Part shown: positions 59,480 to 64,000 of the stretch, one piece after another
Layout of the letters: the number at the start of each line of letters is the position of its first letter
Position numbering within the stretch: position 1 is the first letter of the stretch
Source: Ipomoea triloba
Lineage: Eukaryota; Streptophyta; Magnoliopsida; Solanales; Convolvulaceae
NCBI RefSeq assembly: GCF_003576645.1
Contig: NC_044916.1
Span: forward strand, 12,389,980 to 12,453,979
Direction of reading: 5' to 3'
Length of the DNA stretch: 64,000 nucleotides
Translations under genes and position numbers: made by a program
Notes under the pieces: model-generated
The model's database searches: none
Told to the model about the DNA's origin: nothing
Seen by the model: only the letters and a program-made list of their open reading frames with translations

Positions 59480-59833
59480 TGTAAGATTTTCCCTGTTAAT
59501 ATATATATTTTATATTATATATTATGGTCTTAATTAAATGGTGCAAGTTAACTAGGTTTATTAAGTAGTTATTCAACCAGACTCTGTGCCTATATAAACC
59601 TGTATTGATGGGATACAGGACAAGCATTATATAGCACATACACGGTACTCATACTGCTCAGTAGACACCAATACACCATTTAGGGTTCTGAGTCAAGTAT
59701 ATGACTGACGGTTTACCATTAAAGAGGCATTACATCAACTGTGGCTGGAGATCAACAATAATTCAGCTTCCGCTATTACGAGGTCAGGTCACTCATAAAC
59801 TATTCTGTTTAGTTAGATTATTTATTTCTAACA
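59480..59833 (+). mobile_element. 5' LTR of an LTR retrotransposon that leaves the window
   Basis: The 354-bp LTR starts TGTAAGATTTTCCC and ends TTTCTAACA, with a TATA-like tatataaacc at 59592. It is followed at once by a primer-binding site for initiator-Met tRNA, so the interior lies to the right. The 3' LTR is beyond position 64000. Confidence 0.88.
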
Positions 59834-59835
59834 TT

Positions 59836-59848
59836 TGGTATCAAAGCC
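59836..59848 (+). promoter_or_regulatory. Primer-binding site (initiator Met tRNA)
   Basis: TTGGTATCAAAGC begins two bases after the LTR end and resembles the usual TGGTATCAGAGC, with an A for the G. Confidence 0.8.
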
Positions 59849-60199
59849 TTTATAATCTCTGCCCGGTTAATTGTTTTGCCTAAAACAATATTAAGTATAA
59901 TATACATCAGGTTTTGTATATATTTTGATTTCAATTACATTTGTTTTTGAAAATTTGCATACAGATATATCTATTTGGTTTGATATAATTTAGCAAACTG
60001 TTATGCATATTTTGAAAATTTAGACGAATTATTTGTAATTGATTCTTATATGGTAGAATTAATTGTGGTTGTTTTGAATTATGAAAATCAATTCAACATT
60101 AAGCACACAATAATTATCTAATTATCCCGAGAACTACGTGACGTCGATTTATTTTGGCCGGTTTATGACTGGTTTTGGCGAGCTGTCGGTGCGTTTTTT

Positions 60200-60766
60200 T
60201 TGGGGAGCCACCATCACGAGACTTGCCGGCGGTCACTAACGACGAAGGGGAGACGAGGCTTCGCGGTAGAGGGTGGCGGTCCTTCGCTGTTTTCTCCTCT
60301 GCTTCAGGCGGTTTCTCCGGCAATGGCTTTTGGATTCCCATTCGCTGCCTCTCCATCCTCCTCCAGGCTGCAGCTGCTATATGGCGCTGGTTCCTCTGAT
60401 GGTGACGATGGCGGCGCGAGTTGGACTGGCAGGCGGCGGTTGTTGGCGTTGCGCAGAGGAGCGACGGCGGAGTCGAGGCTGGGTTCTCCCAGCAACGTCT
60501 CTGCTCGTTCTTCTCTGTCAGGCGACTCCGACAACGGGTTGCAGTTGCTCCATATCCGTGCTTCTATAAAGGTCGTCGGTCGGCGAGAGGAATTCGGTGG
60601 CGTCGCAGTGGAACGGGCGGCGGGCGTTGGCGCTGCGAAGAAGGCGAAACGGCGGCAGCAACGTCGTTGCTTCGTCTCCTTCTCCGGGCGGCGCCGCTGC
60701 TGCTCTTCCCTCCTTTCGGACGGCGCTGTGTTGTTCTCCATAGCAGCTAGGGCTGTGTTTGGCTAA
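60200..60766 (+). CDS. GC-rich open frame of unknown nature inside the LTR element
   Basis: A 188-codon frame, Arg/Ser/Gly-rich (MGSHHHETCRRSLTTKGRRG.., GDDGGASWTGRRRLLALRRG), ends TAA after AVFG. Frames of 74-145 codons overlap it on both strands, as expected in GC-rich DNA. No domain, signal peptide or repeat is recognised. It may be part of a captured host gene or an untranslated leader; expression is unproven. Confidence 0.2.
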   Translation: MGSHHHETCRRSLTTKGRRGFAVEGGGPSLFSPLLQAVSPAMAFGFPFAASPSSSRLQLLYGAGSSDGDDGGASWTGRRRLLALRRGATAESRLGSPSNVSARSSLSGDSDNGLQLLHIRASIKVVGRREEFGGVAVERAAGVGAAKKAKRRQQRRCFVSFSGRRRCCSSLLSDGAVLFSIAARAVFG

Positions 60767-63699
60767 TTGAACAAGATGAAGAAGATGATGATGGGCTGAG
60801 GTTATGGGTCGGGTTTGGTCTATTGGGCCAGACCTGGTCCACTACTTTAAAAAAAAAAATTGGGCCTGCTTTGGTATTTTGGGCTCAATTCAGTTTTTCT
60901 TTCCCTTCATCATATTTGGCCTTCTTCTTTATGGTTCAAATTGATTCCTCCTTAATTTATTATTAAATTATCATTCAACTTTAGGCAAATATTAAGTATT
61001 TAATTTGCTATTTGAATTTTAATTTAATATAGAGGTATATTAAAATTGCCTAAAGTATTGCAATTTATTTAAGGATATATGGGCTAATAATACATTAATA
61101 TGCAAATTCAAGCATGCTATGTATATTTGTCAAATATTTTATTATTATTTCAATTATACATTCATTAAAGCATGCATTAAGGCTGAATTTAGCATATTAT
61201 TAACTCATAGGACATATCATTCAATTTTGGATCCTTCAATCAATTTAAGTCATTATGACCTATTAAGACAGCTTGTTTTGGTTTCCCAGTAAATCTTGGA
61301 CATATTTTAGTCCTATATTTGATTTGGGACTATAAAACCTATTTTGAACAAGCTAATTGGGACCCATATTGGGTCATTTAAGTTTGGATCTTACCATTAT
61401 TGATTGGTATTTTAATAATAATTATAGCTCATTTTGGATTTATAACATGGTTTTAATTATTACTATCTACCATATTTTGTTAATGGTATTTATTGTTAGT
61501 AATAATATTAAGTTTGGTCTATTTTAGTAGCAGATCATTTTTCATCCATGTTATAGCTCACTTGGACCATTAAGAATTATAGGTCTAATTTGAGCATATA
61601 AGTGCTATAATTATTGTTTTGGCCTGGTTTTGAGCCATAAAGGATTTAAGAATTTAATTATTATTTTGGTCATTAAGAATTACAACTATTGTTTAAGTTG
61701 GTTATGGTTTTCAATTTATCAATGGTTTTCAGGGCCTTAATAATAATATTAATTCTTTTAATTTTAAAGTAATATAGTCATGTTAATTATTATGTGGTAA
61801 ATTGAGATTAGTATATGGCATCCCTTAATTACAGTTTTGCATTTATTCTAGTTATTATTAATTGGAATTATTAATTATTGTTATCAAGTTTAGGGGCTAA
61901 TCTCATTTATTACCTTTTCATAATAATTATTATTTCATGGTAATCTGCCATATTTGGTACATTGGTGAGATTACCCATGTCACTTTATTTTTACATGACT
62001 ATTAATGTTGGTAATTAAGTCCTACCAACAAATCTTTTACATACCATTGGACGATGCATTGAGGTTACTGACACCAACAATGAAGATGCGGAGAATTATG
62101 AAGTTTTTTTTTTCTTCTCTTGTGGATCGTCACCGTTGCTAGCGCAATGGGAAGATGCGGTTTGCATCATTAAGGTATGTCATTAATTATCTTTTATTAT
62201 TAATTGGTAATTAATGCTACAATTATAGTTAACCGCTAATTTGGACTAGTCACATATTCTATCTTTAGAAATATGGAAACATTAAGAAGGAGTATTACCA
62301 TAATTTGGTTGTCATTGTTAAATGTTAATGGTGATTATAATGTTGCTTATTGCCATTAAATATTTTAATTAATGATACCATTAATGTCAATATGGTATTC
62401 AGTTATAACTCCTGAATTGTTTCCAATTAAGTTCATGTGACAATGTTCCAGTTAAGAAAATATTATGGATATTATCATTTTTTTTTCTTGACATTAATGT
62501 TTTTCGGACTTCAATTTTATCAAGTTTTCAAAATTATATCCGAAAATGTCTCTAAAGTTAGCGGTTATAATCATTGTTTTTCCTCATTTAGTCTCCATCT
62601 AATAATATTATTATGGCTATTTTATTGCTTTTTTTTGGATTATTTCCAAATTTTGCCATTAATGATAATAATATTATTAATTCGGTTATGGAGAGTGATT
62701 TTGAATCAATTCAGTAATTTTGGAAAAACATATTTGCTAGGCAATTGACTATTGCCATTTATGCCATAATTCATTTAGTTTTCGAATTATGATTTTAGTT
62801 CTTTTTGCCCATATTTGGTTAGTTTGAATAATGAATATTTGGTATAAATTTATATCCTGTAGTTGGTTCATACTCTTCAGATAGTTTTATACATTCAATC
62901 ACATTAAATGCATAATATTAAGTCTAATTATGCAATTTGGATTTGTGAGATTTTATTTTACAAATGACAATATTTATTTTTTTATTGATAGATATTGTTG
63001 GAATTTGTAAATTCGGTCTATTTCTCATGAATTTAGTGTGATGCATTAAAACATTTTGTCATGGGCTTAAAGTTTGAAAATTTCAAAGTATATATTCATT
63101 AATTTGGGTCCCTTCGGATTGGACTCATTAGAGTTTTTGAATATTAAGTATATACTTTGGAAGCTCATATTAAAATTGTATTTTGTTGCAATTTGTTTAG
63201 AATATATGAGTTTAATGCTTAATTTTATGCATATTAATTTGTCCACTGCATAATATTCTGGTTTTAAATTATGCAATTTTATTATTATGCCTTCAGTAAT
63301 GCATAAATTTATGTTGGAATTATATTAGTTCCTTATCAAGTTGGACTGATGCATAAACTTTAGTTACGGTAGTGCTTGAATTTAAGCACATTCGGACCGT
63401 TAATTTAGTTCACCATTTTTTTTAAAGATTTATTCATAAGTGAACTATTCAATTTCGGATTATACCCTACAGTTTTGTTTATACCCCAAACAATTATACA
63501 TTTTGTGTATATGAATCAAGGAGGCATACTAATTTTATGGCCATGACTTAAGAACATCTTGGCCACTAGTCTCCTTAAATTGATATTATCTAAAGAGTTG
63601 GTCTTTAGTGAGGTTTTGTTTTACAAACCTTTCTGGGGTATATACATTTGGAATCTCCCATCATGATTTGGTATAATCTGTCAAATTTTTTTTTTAAGT

Positions 63700-64000
63700 A
63701 TTCCTTGCCAATGTGATTTGATTTCAGTCCATTAAAGAATAGCTATAGCATCTTTAATTTATTGAAGTCTTAAAGTTTCAATCTTGGTTACTTAAAGAAT
63801 AACTACGGCTTATTCAATTTCCAAAGATTATTAAGTTATGATATTATAATTTTAATTTGGTTGGGGAGTAGCCACAGCATCCTTAATCAGATTAAATTAT
63901 ATATATCTTCATCTTGATCACGTAAAGATTACGCAAGGGATTTATGTCTAGTGATCTTATAATTTTTAATTTGGTTGGGGAGTAACCACAACATCCTTAA
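63700..64000 (+). repeat. Diverged tandem repeats at the window end
   Basis: taatttggttggggagta followed by gccacagcatccttaa occurs at 63854 and again at 63968 (aaccacaacatccttaa). Shorter relatives (ttaaagaatagctatagcat at 63733, cttaaagaataactacggct at 63790) precede them. The array appears to continue past the window. Confidence 0.65.

Larger units (their letters stand above)
59834..64000 (+). mobile_element. Interior of the LTR element: no gag-pol seen in 4.2 kb
   Basis: The interior shows a GC-rich island (60125-60770) and then more than 3 kb of AT-rich sequence with no gag, protease, integrase or reverse transcriptase motif in any frame. Frames such as 62437-62748 have no family features. 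It is either a large non-coding (LARD-like) derivative or an element with a very long leader whose coding part lies outside the window. Confidence 0.6.

Noticed and set aside
62437..62748. 103-codon Phe/Leu-rich ORF that resembles membrane segments
   Set aside because: T-rich DNA yields hydrophobic codons by default; there is no family signature or repeated copy to support a gene.

Overview
This is a plant nuclear window, almost certainly eudicot. It is strongly AT-rich, with long (TA)n and (TTA)n runs, a six-exon GT-AG gene of the plant-only ALMT family, and plant types of transposable element: an L1-type LINE with RNase H, short-LTR Ty1/copia, CACTA with a ULP1-like ORF, hAT, PIF/Harbinger and Stowaway-like MITEs, and tRNA-derived SINEs. 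The species cannot be fixed by reading alone. All alignments were made by eye.

One convincing host gene is present: a complete aluminium-activated malate transporter (ALMT)-type anion channel, 36717-38996 (+), 425 aa, with a TATA box and a four-copy 52-bp promoter minisatellite. A wrecked paralogue lies at 10574-13797, holding exon 5 and part of exon 6, split by a hAT element and a 2-kb TG..CA element. A third trace of the locus, upstream sequence without a gene, lies at 23967-25048 with ten minisatellite copies.

Layout. 1-10 kb: intergenic, MITEs, a SINE, and the first copy (2836-4290) of a block that returns at 57952-59470. 10-14 kb: ALMT pseudogene. 14.5-20.25 kb: nearly full-length decayed LINE with a 17-bp target site duplication. 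20.3-23.3 kb: duplicated block A. 23.3-36.5 kb: repeats, including a hAT with a 313-bp near-perfect palindrome, a 1.47-kb foldback with a hAT in one arm, and a PIF MITE. 36.7-39.0 kb: ALMT. 39-44.8 kb: more repeats and a truncated CACTA. 44.3-55.7 kb: duplicated block B, broken by a copia relic (45.1-46.3) and a nearly complete copia (48.5-52.86). 56.2-57.5 kb: copia 3' fragment. 57.5-57.95 kb: solo LTR. 59.48 kb to the end: 5' LTR, primer-binding site and non-coding interior of an LTR element of the same family, with a GC-rich island.

The most useful property of the window is that it repeats itself. For several insertions the empty target site is present elsewhere in the same window, so insertions can be proved and partly ordered without another genome. 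The most biologically suggestive signal is the minisatellite upstream of ALMT, because repeat copy number upstream of wheat ALMT1 is linked to its expression.
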